Source: Rheum nobile (Eukaryota; Streptophyta; Magnoliopsida; Caryophyllales; Polygonaceae). Taken from it: a stretch of DNA of 64,000 nucleotides. The stretch covers positions 2,232,001 through 2,296,000 of the forward strand of contig WOAB01000728.1 of the NCBI GenBank assembly GCA_027886185.1. Direction: 5' to 3'. The notes beneath the pieces are model-generated. The model was not told where the DNA came from. It saw only the letters and a list, made by a program, of their open reading frames with translations, and did no database searches. Below, one piece after another: positions 11,642-21,257 of this stretch. The position numbers were made by a program, and so were the translations under genes. Within the stretch, counting starts at the first letter, position 1; each line of letters begins with the position of its first letter.

Positions 11642-12661
11642 TGATAGCCCTCCGGATCTATGAAGCCTTTGTGCAAGGATTTGCTCTTGTTGTGGAAGAA
11701 AATGGCCGATCTCCAAGGATGAAGAACAAGGCACTTTTCGGCAATTTTAGGGATTTTCGGTGGGGGGCGATGGAGACGATTATATGGAGGATGGAAGTGA
11801 TGGATAAGCAATCTCCTTATGGCTAGATTTGACACACTAGTCACAAGAGAAAGACCTAGAGAAATTCGAGATACAACTCACTCAATTCTCTCAAGGGGTT
11901 TCAATTCGATTTGACTCACAAATTGAAGAACAAAAAGAAAAGCTCTAAAACTGAAATACTTCTGATCTTTGATTCAATTCAACGTGTTGAACAACAATGC
12001 CAAAGTTTGCCTAAGTAACCCTAGCAATCGGTTACTAAGAAAATTAAAAGAAAAATCACTAAATTAGCCACTAAGGCTAATCACGTGCCCACCTTCTAAA
12101 CACAGCTAATGGGCACTTTAGGGAATTAAAATAATGTTTAAAAATGTCTAAAACCCACAAGAAATAACCGGAAAAACATTGGACTTCAATTGAGCTTCAC
12201 TTGGGCTTTTAACCCGGATGGGTCGCCGGCGCCGAGAAATCCGGGGAAGCTCCAATGCATGGGACAGGGCTAGGCTCGGTTTGGTTCGGCACTCCCTGAG
12301 CCATTTGACCTCCCTTGAGCTGGTGGGGAAGTGGGTCAGCTCGGGCTCGGGTGATTGAGCCAGGTGTGGGCTCGTGCCTATACTCCTTCCCACGTGCGGC
12401 CGTGAATCTAGGGCTTGACCTAGGGCTCGGCAAATGTTGCCTTGGCTCGGCACCTTGGGCTCCAATGATTTGAGGTGACTCCATGGGAGATGTGGAAGCC
12501 TTGGTGTCCGAGGGAGATGGTGGTTTGCCGGGAGAACTCGCCATGTGGGCCGACATAGAATGTGGGTTTGCCGACGGGTAATTAGGGTTTGCCCCAGACT
12601 CGGCCATGGTGGCTTTGGCTCCACTTGAAAGATGGGCACTTCACTGGCCATATTCATATCA
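11642..12661 (-). repeat. 3' LTR of element 4
   Basis: TGATAG..ATATCA; the inner base of the left terminal repeat is changed (TGATAG against TGATAT in the other copy). Followed on the right by the complement of a purine tract. Confidence 0.93.
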
Positions 12662-13488
12662 TCCTCCCTCCCTTGAAATGGATTCGACCTCGAATCCAGT
12701 TCGTCAAGGTCTTTATCTCCTTCCAAGCAATAGCTATCCTTATGTGGGGCGCCTTCCTCTCCAGGCTCAAATGGGACCATCCCGGACTCCAGCTTTGAGC
12801 CCTTGATGTGTTTGTCCTTTTTACCTACAATAAACCCACTAGAGACTCTATGCCACACCACAACCTTTTCATTAATAGGGTTAGTCTCATAAAATGCAAT
12901 GAAAGGTTGAGAACATGCAATGAATTGAAGAATAAGAGGCTTGGATAAGAGCATATGATTGGGAGTTCCTCCCTTGTCTCTAATTGCCAAATTCCTATGT
13001 GCATACTCTACTTGTTTGTTGATTGTCTTTTTCTCCCTAGCCACAACATGCAATTTCTCTAAACCCTCCTCATTCTCAACGGATATCCTAGTAGAAATAG
13101 GTGCAAGATAAGGAGAAGAGAGTTTAGGAGTCAAACCGAATTCTTCCCGTGAAGTGATTACATTCGGTGGAGGTTGATGGACCCTTTCCCGTAAGGCTAC
13201 ACCCACCAATGGAAGAGATGATTCGGCCAAAGGAAGAATTTGGACGCCACTCCCTTGGGACACATCTTGAAGTTGGCTCGGTGATGGGCCGTGAGCAAGG
13301 TCCCACTTCTCCTCCATGGCCTTCATGAAGGCAGCCTTCTCATCTCGAATGGTTTTCAAGAGTTGTCGAGTTCGCTCCTCGGCTTGGCGACCTTGATCTT
13401 CGGCTTCCTTCTTGGCGGATTGTATTGCCAATAGTAGTGTTTTCAAGGTGACCTCCGAAGCCATGTCCTTGTCCTTGGATCTCGACAT
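12148..13488 (-). CDS. Gag-like protein of non-autonomous LTR element 4
   Basis: A frame of 446 codons starting MSRSKDKDMASEV. Residues about 15-65 are dense in K, E, Q and R and look coiled-coil. The middle is proline-rich with no zinc knuckle. Residues about 263-278 read DSRSNPFQGREDDMNM, which resembles the tail seen at the end of many plant Ty3/Gypsy polyproteins. From about residue 278 the frame continues into the 3' LTR as a proline- and arginine-rich tail. This looks like the two ends of a polyprotein joined after deletion of the enzymes. It is open throughout, so it may still be made, but no function is assigned. A Gypsy ancestor is an inference from the short tail motif. Confidence 0.5.
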   Translation of the reverse strand: MSRSKDKDMASEVTLKTLLLAIQSAKKEAEDQGRQAEERTRQLLKTIRDEKAAFMKAMEEKWDLAHGPSPSQLQDVSQGSGVQILPLAESSLPLVGVALRERVHQPPPNVITSREEFGLTPKLSSPYLAPISTRISVENEEGLEKLHVVAREKKTINKQVEYAHRNLAIRDKGGTPNHMLLSKPLILQFIACSQPFIAFYETNPINEKVVVWHRVSSGFIVGKKDKHIKGSKLESGMVPFEPGEEGAPHKDSYCLEGDKDLDELDSRSNPFQGREDDMNMASEVPIFQVEPKPPWPSLGQTLITRRQTHILCRPTWRVLPANHHLPRTPRLPHLPWSHLKSLEPKVPSQGNICRALGQALDSRPHVGRSIGTSPHLAQSPEPELTHFPTSSREVKWLRECRTKPSLALSHALELPRISRRRRPIRVKSPSEAQLKSNVFPVISCGF

Positions 13489-14511
13489 AGTTTCCTACAC
13501 ACAAGCAAAACCACACAACAGCCCACAAGATAGAAGAACAACAAATGCTACCTAAGCTAGCAAGCAAGCCACAAATTTAATTTAAATCAAAGAAAAATTC
13601 GTGACCTTTACTAGCTCAAAATATAGGTCAAGGTAGGCTGTCTAATATGCTCAATATGACCAAAGACAAGATAAAATTGCACCACAACTTTTAGGCTAAT
13701 CCTTGTGCTAAAGTCCACAACTTTCACAACACAAATGCAAGTACTTAGCCTTTGAAAGTTCCTTTACAAAGTTGATGACAATTCTGGCCGATTCTTCACA
13801 AAATAACAACTTCACAATGTATCCCAAAAGAAAGAAAATTTCACACAAGATATCAAACTTGAACAACCACTTTTACAAGCCAAGTCTTTTTCTTTTGTTG
13901 TAGGCTTGACTTTTCCGGTTTTTCTTCTTTGATCTTTTTTTTTTTTTTTTTCTCTTTTTTTTTTGATATAGAGAATACCAATACAACTTAACAATGCTGA
14001 AAATACAGAAAGTGAATTTCGGAATCAACAATTAGGAATTCAAGAACTTTCCTACGCAAAGATGAAGTTCGGTTGCTTCGGTTTGCACAAGAATAACCCT
14101 ATGTTGATTAAATGCCAAATACAAATAAAAATGACTCAAATTAACCTAACTATATGCTACTAATATGGTCACGGATGGATGATGCAGAAAGAGAGCCGAA
14201 AATTTGAAAAGAAATGCATGTAACAACTTGAACAAACAATCCCCCAAATCTAGGAAAAGACTAACAACTCTCTCCTAGGAATTCACGGCTGTTTTAGACT
14301 CAAGAAAATTGCAAATCTCGACTCCTCTCCCTTCTATGAAGACTCAAGAACACAAATGCAAACAAACAAGAAAGAAAGACACAAGAACTCCTACGAACAA
14401 CTAAAGATGCAACAATGCAAGACACGAAAATGGAGAGCAAGTAAACTTTCGATTTTTCTTATGATTTAAAGCCAAATTTAGAGCAAATACTTACTTAGCT
14501 CTGATACCAAA
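13489..14511 (-). other. Leader of element 4, with primer site
   Basis: Untranslated interior between the 5' LTR and the gag-like frame. It holds long T/C-rich runs (13924-13970) and, next to the LTR, the primer site (complement of 14498-14511). No other open frame of note was seen. Confidence 0.6.
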
Positions 14512-15532
14512 TGATATCCCTCCGGATCTATGAAGCCTCTGTGCAAGGATTTGCTCTTGTTGTGGAAGAAAATGGCCGATCTCCAAGGATGAAGAACAAG
14601 GCACTTTTCGGCAATTTTAGGGATTTTAGGTGGGGGGGCGATGGAGACGATTATATGGAGGATGGAAGTGATGGATAAGCAATCTCCTTATGGCTAGATT
14701 TGACACACTAGTCACAAGAGAAAGACCTAGAGAAATTCGAGATACAACTCACTCAATTCTCTCAAGGGGTTTCAATTCGATTTGACTCACAAATTGAAGA
14801 ACAAAAAGAAAAGCTCTAAAACTGAAATACTTCTGATCTTTGATTCAATTCAACGTGCTGAACAACAATGCCAAAGTTTGCCTAAGTAACCCTAGCAATC
14901 GGTTACTAAGAAAATTAAAAGAAAAATCACTAAATTAGCCACTAAGGCTAATCACGTGCCCACCTTCTAAACACAACTAATGGGCACTTTAGGGAATTAA
15001 AATAATGTTTAAAAATGTCTAAAACCCACAAGAAATAACCGAAAAAACATTGGACTTCAATTGAGCTTCACTTGGGCTTTTAACCCGGATGGGTCGCCGG
15101 CGCCGAGAAATCCGGGGAAGCTCCAATGCATGGGACCGGGCTGGGCTCGGTTTGGTTCGGCACTCCCTGAGCCATTTGACCTCCCTTGAGCTGGTGGGGA
15201 AGTGGGTCAGCTCGGGCTCGGGTGATTGAGCCAGGTGTGGGCTCATGCCTATACTCCTTCCCACGCGCGGCCGTGAATCTAGGGCTTGACCTAGGGCTCG
15301 GCAAATGTTGCCTTGGCTCGGCACCTTGGGCTCCAATGATCTGAGGTGACTCCATGGGAGCTGTGGAAGCCTTGGTGTCCGAGGGAGATGGTGGTTTGCC
15401 GGGAGAACTCGCCATGTGGGCCGACGTAGAATTAGGGTTTGCCGGCGGGTAATTAGGGTTTGCCCCGGACTCGGCCATGGTGGCTTTGGCTCCACTTGAA
15501 AGATGGGCACTTCACTGGCCATATTCATATCA
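14512..15532 (-). repeat. 5' LTR of element 4
   Basis: TGATAT..ATATCA, flanked by GAAGG on the right and by the primer site on the left. The gag frame of host element 3 runs straight into this LTR and stays open, giving a chimeric frame of 373 codons at 15019-16140. Confidence 0.93.
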
Positions 15533-16116
15533 GAAGGAGTTTGTAGAATAATGCTCTGTGTCATTTCGAACTTGGAGTTGAGTCCGTTGATAATCACCAT
15601 GGATTTGGACCACTCTTCAGGTTCTACACCACAAGCTGTAAGTTCATTGCATAGGATTTTAAAACGAGAGTGATAAGATGAGACATTTTCAGTTTCAAGC
15701 ATTTTGAATCTGTGGTATTCTCCTTGTAGATCAAATATCCTACTATTCTGAAGGTCTTCACTTCCCAGGTTGAATTCCCTCAGAGCTTTCAACATCTCCT
15801 TAGCATTGTTGATGCCAATGACTTTGTCTTGATCAGTTTTTGTCAATGCATTCAGGATGTATTGACGAGCCTTGGCATTCTTTTCTTGTTGATTAAAGTG
15901 CTCTTGAGTCCATTCAGAAATAGGTAGAAGCTTGGTGGGATCCTTTGAATCAATTGGCTTAGGATAGTTCCCATTCTCCAAGACATACCAGCATTGCATG
16001 TCATTGGTTTGCATGAAGCCAATAAGTTGTTGCGTCCACCAGTTGATTTGTCCATTCTTAAGGACGTAAGGCTTGTTGATGGAGACACCGAGTTCAGGTT
16101 CGTTGTTGCGAGACAT
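15533..16116 (-). pseudogene. gag N-terminal part of element 3, cut off by element 4
   Basis: Starts MSRNNEPELGVS (ATG at 16116; an upstream in-frame ATG at 16140 is possible). The core contains QINWWTQQLIGFMQTND and later FDLQGEYHRFKM, typical of the Copia gag (UBN2/DUF4219-type) fold. The frame is uninterrupted until the GAAGG target site at 15533-15537, where element 4 begins. The other half of gag resumes at 11641. Confidence 0.88.
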
Positions 16117-16156
16117 CTTGACAACCTGCTTAGTAAACACACAATCTAGAGCGCTA

Positions 16157-16170
16157 GCTCTGATACCAAT
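16157..16170 (-). other. Primer binding site of element 3
   Basis: Complement reads ATTGGTATCAGAGC, a full match to the plant initiator Met-tRNA 3' end, directly after the LTR end CCTACA. Confidence 0.9.
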
Positions 16171-17005
16171 TGTAGGATCTATGCGTTAGTTTCAAGGGAA
16201 CTGAGACACAAGTGTGTTCAGTTCCTATGGGCAGCGGAATAACGAGTAAACAAGTTATCAAGAACAATTACTTAAGGTGGAAACATTTGATAACCAACTA
16301 GTTATCTAGGATAAAAACCACCCCTCTTTCGAGGATTTCAAACAGTCTACTTGTATATTAATATGCGATTACAACTTCCGAACTATCTCGTTTCAGTCTA
16401 TCTCACTAAGACTAAACCTAGTTCCTTAGAAATCACAGATTAACACACAATAGACTTACTTCGACACTTTCAACTCGAACACTTCGTCTTCTTCTTTGTC
16501 TCACTGATGCACTCTCAAGCTCGTCAAAAAATGCATGGATGAAACCCTAGTATCATCGAGTATTTATACAATAAAATTGTCAAGGAAAGATCTCGGACAA
16601 GATATTCTTTGAACAATTTTATTCCATAAATCCAAGATGACATATTTTATATCTTACCAATAATAAGATACAAAATATCCTCTAAACTGAATCCTAATTT
16701 ATACAATCATATAAAGATACTCTATGTATAAACATGCCTAAGATATTCTTCTGGACGCGTCTATCTTTGGTAACAAATCTTCACCCAGATTCTGTGGATA
16801 TCGTTGGAGATACGCAGATGCGGTTCCCATCCAGTTCCTTCGATCTTGATCTTCACTCTCTTTGGACTTGGTTCCCTTATCTTTTCAGCTGCAGATCAAT
16901 TACTAGAAAAGCCAATTAATTTCAAGTGTTTGTCGTCGTCAAAACAAGAGAAACAGAGGAAGGGAACTTCATGGGAACTGACGTTCCAAAAGTTCCATTC
17001 CAACA
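16171..17005 (-). repeat. 5' LTR of element 3
   Basis: 835 bp; on the minus strand TGTTGGAATGG to GATCCTACA. A TATA box (TGTATAAATAC on minus, about 16558-16569) is the likely promoter. The first 85 bases are recognisably related to the LTR of element 1 at 255-340. Confidence 0.88.
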
Positions 17006-18480
17006 GGGTGGATATCTCGAGGATCTAGAAATTTCTACATTTGGTGATAATCAACGAGTGTTTGCTAAAAGTTAAATCTCCATGAAATTGTTCTGTAAAA
17101 AACAATTGGTAGGATTGCTAAAAGTTCTTATGATTGAACTCAAAGCCTTTAGTAGTGCCCTGTTAGGGGTAGAGTAATTCATAGTTTGTAGGATAAGGTC
17201 GTAGAAGATATTGTACAAACACAAAATCTTCATAGCAGGAGTAAGAAGATAACTTGTATTGCAGTAATACCTAGGTTCACCCAAGACCTGCACTGCAGAA
17301 TGCTTTGAGAGCATCCATTGTTGATAGTGATAAGATAGTTGAACATTTCTCCAGAAGACAAGGAGAGAACAAGTCTTATATTCTAGGGAAGTCGTCAGTA
17401 GGTAAGAGCTCCTAATCCATAGATGACTCCAAGGGGCTTCAGAGTTCCTGAACTGGTTGTTAACATTTGTGGGTGTGTAATGCTTTGATGCCTGCACTAA
17501 AACACAACATAGAATCTTAAAATTCACCATGTTATGTACTTTAGTGGGAGTAATGAGATTAAACTACACAATGGTTAAAAAGGTAATGCATTTGTTGACA
17601 TGTTGTAAGGGCTGTTTGTATAGAGAGATCCAAGAGTCCTTGGGAATGTGTAAGCAAAACTATTATAACATTTTGATAGGATACCATGATATAGGTAGTT
17701 GGTTACATTTGTTATAGGACTACTGTGAGTGATAGCAATTCATTCCGTTCAATATTTTGGAATGTTTCCTGTATTGAGAGAGTAGAGCAGACATTAACAA
17801 CAAAAGGATGATTGACATTATACCATCTTCTTCTAAGTTATGTGTTCCTCGGTTCTGTTAGGACTGTTTGAATTTTAACTAGAGATAGCATTCTTTGTTT
17901 ATACAAGTTGAATCATGAAAGAGAGAGGGAAAATTCCAACATGATTCTAGATTGTATATTGATAACTGTTTTCCACCATAAGATGCAACAAGAAGAGAAA
18001 GTTGTGGGTATCAAGCTTGTTACATGTAATGGGATTGTATTATCACTCTGAAGCCAGATAAGGTGTAAAGAAAGGAAGTTAAACCAGTTGAGACAAAGCT
18101 TGGTTATCCCTTACAATATTATAGAGTTGATAGAAATGAAGGTATACAAATAATGCCTTCATAGATGAGTCATGGCAAAACAGAAAAGGTCAAAACCATC
18201 CATAGAAGTTCATACAGAGCATACAAGTTTAGATAGGTTGGGTTCATAGCATTCTTTGGTTTTTCTATTTTTATTCTGGATTACATAATCTTTAGCAGAG
18301 GGGTTAAATCCCTTAATTTTGTTATTAGCAGTATCCTCACCCACAGATGATGAGCTATTGGCTGTGTTGGTAACAACATGAGGTGGTAACCATGTTACAA
18401 AACTTAATTCCCGGTTGAAGAAGCAATAATGAAAGTATGCTTCAAAGCTTTATGCTTAAAATTGGAAGAACACACCTGAG
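17006..18480. other. Intergenic, nothing recognised
   Basis: T-rich and intron-like in texture. The longest open frame (minus, 17072-17530, 152 codons) has no recognisable domain and biased AT-derived composition, so I do not call it. No terminal repeats seen. Confidence 0.4.
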
Positions 18481-18950
18481 ATTTAGAAGAGGTATCATCC
18501 TGAAGAATGAGAGCGACTTTGCAGCACTAGGGATTGCACACCTAGATCCAAGTTCACCGAACGTCGGAGTACACAAGCAGAGACCGTAGTCGACGGAGAC
18601 TGCTATGGCGCCGACATCGATCTGGTTGAAGGAAGGACTACAAAAACAGAGCCCGTGGTCGACATAGATTTCGATGGCGCCGGCAGCGATCTGCTGGACG
18701 TAGGAGTGGTACTGAGGATGGAAGGGGAAGAGCATGGAGAAGCCGCAGTCTTGGATAAAGAAGATGACGGGGAGCTTGGAGATGGAGCCCGGGTCAGGTC
18801 GACGGGTCGAAAGGAAGCCCGGACGGAGACAGAGGGGGAGATGGCGACGTCCTTGAGGAGGGCGCTAGAGACGATAAGAGCAGCGGCCGCTAAGGACGGT
18901 AGCTCAGATCTGGATTGTTTCTTTATGGCCGAGATGGATCGGAGTTAGGG
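18481..18950 (-). pseudogene. Carboxylesterase (CXE, alpha/beta-hydrolase) fragment
   Basis: Minus-strand pieces in two frames resemble the N-terminal half of plant CXE esterases: KDVAISPSVSVR, then after a frameshift KLPVIFFIQDCGFSM, then FHPQYHSYVQQIAAGAI and, a little on, GAIAVSVDYGL. In active enzymes the second piece reads H-G-G-G (oxyanion hole); here it is I-Q-D-C-G. A stretch of about 20 residues around the SVDY motif is present twice in diverged form (IEIYVDHGLCFCSP and IAVSVDYGLCLCTP). The nucleophile and catalytic Asp/His regions are absent. The opposite strand is also open (18655-18948), which I regard as a shadow. Confidence 0.6.
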
Positions 18951-19072
18951 ATTGAGGGCTGGTGGCACAATGATTTTTAGGGTTTAGGAAGGGGGTGAAG
19001 TTTGGTGATATTGGGGGTTTTTAGAGAGAAGATCTCTGCCTTCTCTTTAAGTCCCTTGTTTTTTGGTCCATC

Positions 19073-19112
19073 CGCCCGAGGGTATATTAATTATGTGCAA
19101 CAAGGCACTTAT
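19073..19112 (+). repeat. 40-bp sequence, exact inverted copy at 24350-24389
   Basis: Begins CGCCCGAGGGTATATTAATT; all 40 bases recur in inverted orientation at 24350-24389, with no similarity on either side. Confidence 0.9.
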
Positions 19113-20615
19113 CTTATTTAATTTCAAAACGTGTATTAACATTAAGGCTTTTTATTCCACAACAACTCTCACAATGAGATATAGGATGGATAAATCCTGA
19201 ATATTTGCACTAACTAAGTGCACCACCACTTATATAGGATAATGGTAGGTCATGACCAAAAGCATTAGGGCAATAATCCTCCTAACGCAAAGTTACAAAT
19301 AAACGACTAAATCTCGCAAGGAAATAGCGTTCCTACGAATACTCGTGCTAAACTAGCATATATGTCCACACCAATGCACAACAAATCCACACCAAGTTTA
19401 TCTAGCACCCTATAATAATATATATATATATATAGGTCGTTGCTAGCATAATATACAACCTAATAAATAAGGTTCATTATTCACACCAATTTATCACACA
19501 AGTTCCCAAACAACAAATAGAATTTTTATCCCAACTTAATTAAGACCATAGATTAATTGTCAATTAAGAAAAATATGGAATAAAATAGCAAGAGCGAACC
19601 GCCACTTACCTTAGATCGTTTTGGCGTTCAAGCGATGTAGCTACGGATGTCGGATCTAACTCACAGCTTGACTTCTGCTTCAATTCCGATCCATAACGGT
19701 TCCGAGATGTACCCAAAAATAAATTATCATTAGTCAATTTATTTTAATAATCTCATGAATCATCTCAACAATTTTATAAATATTATTTATAAATTCTAAT
19801 TGTTGATTTACCCTAATAATACAATATTATTTTCTTTATCAAATTAAAATAATATCCATTATTTTAATTTAATTAAGCTTAAACATACCTAATCCAATAT
19901 TAATCTAAAATTAATAAGTAGTTAGCCGTTTCTATTATATAATACTAAATTCCTAACTCAGCAAATAAAAAATTTCACCTTGTTCGAATAAAGCAACAGC
20001 GCGCAGCAACACTTCACGCGCAGGTTCAGCCAGGTTGGATTCGAACGGGTCGTACAGGCTCGTTCGGACTCGGAATTGAGTGGGGCCGGTTTCGTTGGGT
20101 TTGTATCATCGCAAGCTTTCACCGGGTATGTCTTGTGTCGCCGGAGCTCGAGAAACGGAGCCGAAAACTGCTGATTACAGTAGCAGGTCGACAACTCGTC
20201 TAAGAACAAAGCCTTTATTGAGCCCACTTTGTATGGTTTGTTGGTGGCTCAAACGACGTTCAAATGGGGCAAGGTCAGAGGCTATGGAATCGTGGCGAAG
20301 TGGGATATCACCGAGGATGACCGGCGGTGGCGGAGGAAGACCACCGGAGTCGGAAATCGTCCCCGAACAGAGGCTGCGAAAAAACAGAGAAGGGTGGAGG
20401 TTTGGTTGGTTTTGGATGAGAATTTCTATTGAAGAGGACTCTATTTATAGCCTTATAGGGGAAAAGATGCAATCCTCGGTGGTTATGATTTGATAACAAT
20501 CCAAATCAATCTTAGAAGATAACTCCGAATCAATTCGGTTCAATTCCTACTCCAAACGCAAAAACGCAGCTTTCCATTAACTTGGATGAACCCGGACGAA
20601 ATCAAGGGTAATTAC
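19113..20615 (-). mobile_element. LTR-like remnant, probably Gypsy, minus orientation
   Basis: On the minus strand it starts near GTAATTACCC (20615), has a TATA box GGCTATAAATAG at about 20441-20452, a C-rich leader, and a splice-donor-like CTAAGGTAAGTGG at about 19603-19615, followed by AT-rich DNA. This is the layout of long Gypsy LTRs, and the solo LTR at 43263-46609 has the same order. No second LTR or coding region was found. The TATA box could instead belong to a degraded gene. Confidence 0.35.
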
Positions 20616-20828
20616 TGTAAATAGATTGTAATTGTGATGATTTGTTATTCACTGAATCTTCTGAATATATACAAAGAAGGGTAATAACTGACTAAGGAGA
20701 GATATGCTAACAACTGCCTAAGATCTCTCCACTATCACGAAAGCAATAACAACATTAAGATAAGACTAAGATAATGGACAGTTACGAGATAAATAATAAT
20801 AAAGTTTTATTGTACATTATCGTTAACA
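20616..20828 (-). repeat. 3' LTR of inverted Copia fragment
   Basis: Short 213 bp LTR with TG..CA ends. Its last 35 bases are the inverted match of 21258-21292 (one mismatch), forming a 35 bp inverted repeat around the fragment. Confidence 0.85.
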
Positions 20829-20841
20829 TGCTCCCGCAAGC

Positions 20842-21254
20842 TGGACGGACGAAGGGAAAGTCCAAGCTTGGAAATGTTGCTGTTGAACTGAGATTGATGA
20901 AGGGGTTTGGTGAGGACATCCGCTAATTGATCGTCAGTGGACACATGAGAGACTCAAAAGCTTCCCTGCTGAACATGTTGGCGAATAAAGTGGTATGCAA
21001 TGGCGATGTGTTTCATCCGAGAGTGAAATACCAGATTGGAGGAGAGGAATGTTGCTCCCATGTTGGCACAGTAGAGAGCAGGCTGAGGAGTTTTGATCTT
21101 GAGCTCACTGAATAAGGATAGAATCCAGAGAACCTCTAAAGCAGTGTCAGCAAGAGCCCTGTACTCCGCTTCAGTTGAGGATCAAGCGATCGCCTTCTGT
21201 TTTCTGGAGCTCCACGAGATGGGAGTAGAGCCAAGATAAACAATGTAGCCGGTT
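20842..21254 (-). pseudogene. Copia RNase H domain, truncated
   Basis: Minus-strand translation reads GSTPISWSSRKQKAIA, stop, then SSTEAEYRALADTALEVLW, YCANMGATFLSSN, FHSRMKHIAIAYHFIR and DQLADVLTKPL, the standard Copia RNase H and C-terminal tail. At least two stops interrupt it, one just before STEAEY and one after QQGSF. The reverse transcriptase part is missing at the junction near 21255. Confidence 0.85.
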
Positions 21255-21257
21255 GTG

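Larger units (their letters stand above)
11642..15532 (-). mobile_element. Non-autonomous LTR retrotransposon (element 4) nested in gag of element 3
   Basis: Two LTRs of about 1020 bp (11642-12661 and 14512-15532) with TGATAT..ATATCA ends flank an 1850 bp interior. A 5 bp target duplication GAAGG stands at 11637-11641 and 15533-15537, and the host gag reading resumes across it. Minus orientation follows from the primer site at 14498-14511 (complement of TGGTATCAGAGC) and the purine tract next to the left LTR (complement of 12662-12675). The interior has one gag-like frame and no protease, RT, RNase H or integrase, so it must be mobilised by a partner. LTRs differ at roughly 16 positions by eye, about 1.6 percent. 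Confidence 0.93.
6260..17005 (-). mobile_element. Copia LTR retrotransposon with long gag (SIRE/Maximus-like), element 3
   Basis: Read on the minus strand: 5' LTR 17005-16171, primer site 16170-16157, gag from 16116, interruption by element 4 (15532-11642), rest of gag, then protease, integrase, RT and RNase H down to 6775, and a 515 bp non-coding 3' stretch to 6260. The 3' LTR is not found. It should lie left of position 1, beyond the forward elements, if element 2 inserted into this element. The gag is long, with two CCHC-type knuckles and an acidic coiled-coil-like middle, as in the SIRE group. Confidence 0.85.
20616..21257 (-). mobile_element. Copia fragment, 3' end (RNase H plus LTR), inverted
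   Basis: Minus-strand order: truncated RNase H, purine tract GCTTGCGGGAGCA (20841-20829) and a 213 bp LTR (20828-20616; TGTTAACG to TCTATTTACA). It abuts, head to head, the 5' LTR remnant of a forward copy of the same family at 21258. Confidence 0.85.

Noticed and set aside
17072..17530. Minus-strand frame of 152 codons
   Set aside because: No recognisable motif, no promoter or splice context, and composition expected of random AT-rich DNA. Kept only as intergenic.
18655..18948. Plus-strand frame of 97 codons, GC-rich
   Set aside because: It is antisense to the carboxylesterase-like fragment, whose motifs are clear on the minus strand.
20080..20493. Plus-strand frame of 137 codons
   Set aside because: Lies antisense over a TATA box and C/T-rich leader in a probable LTR remnant; no domain seen.
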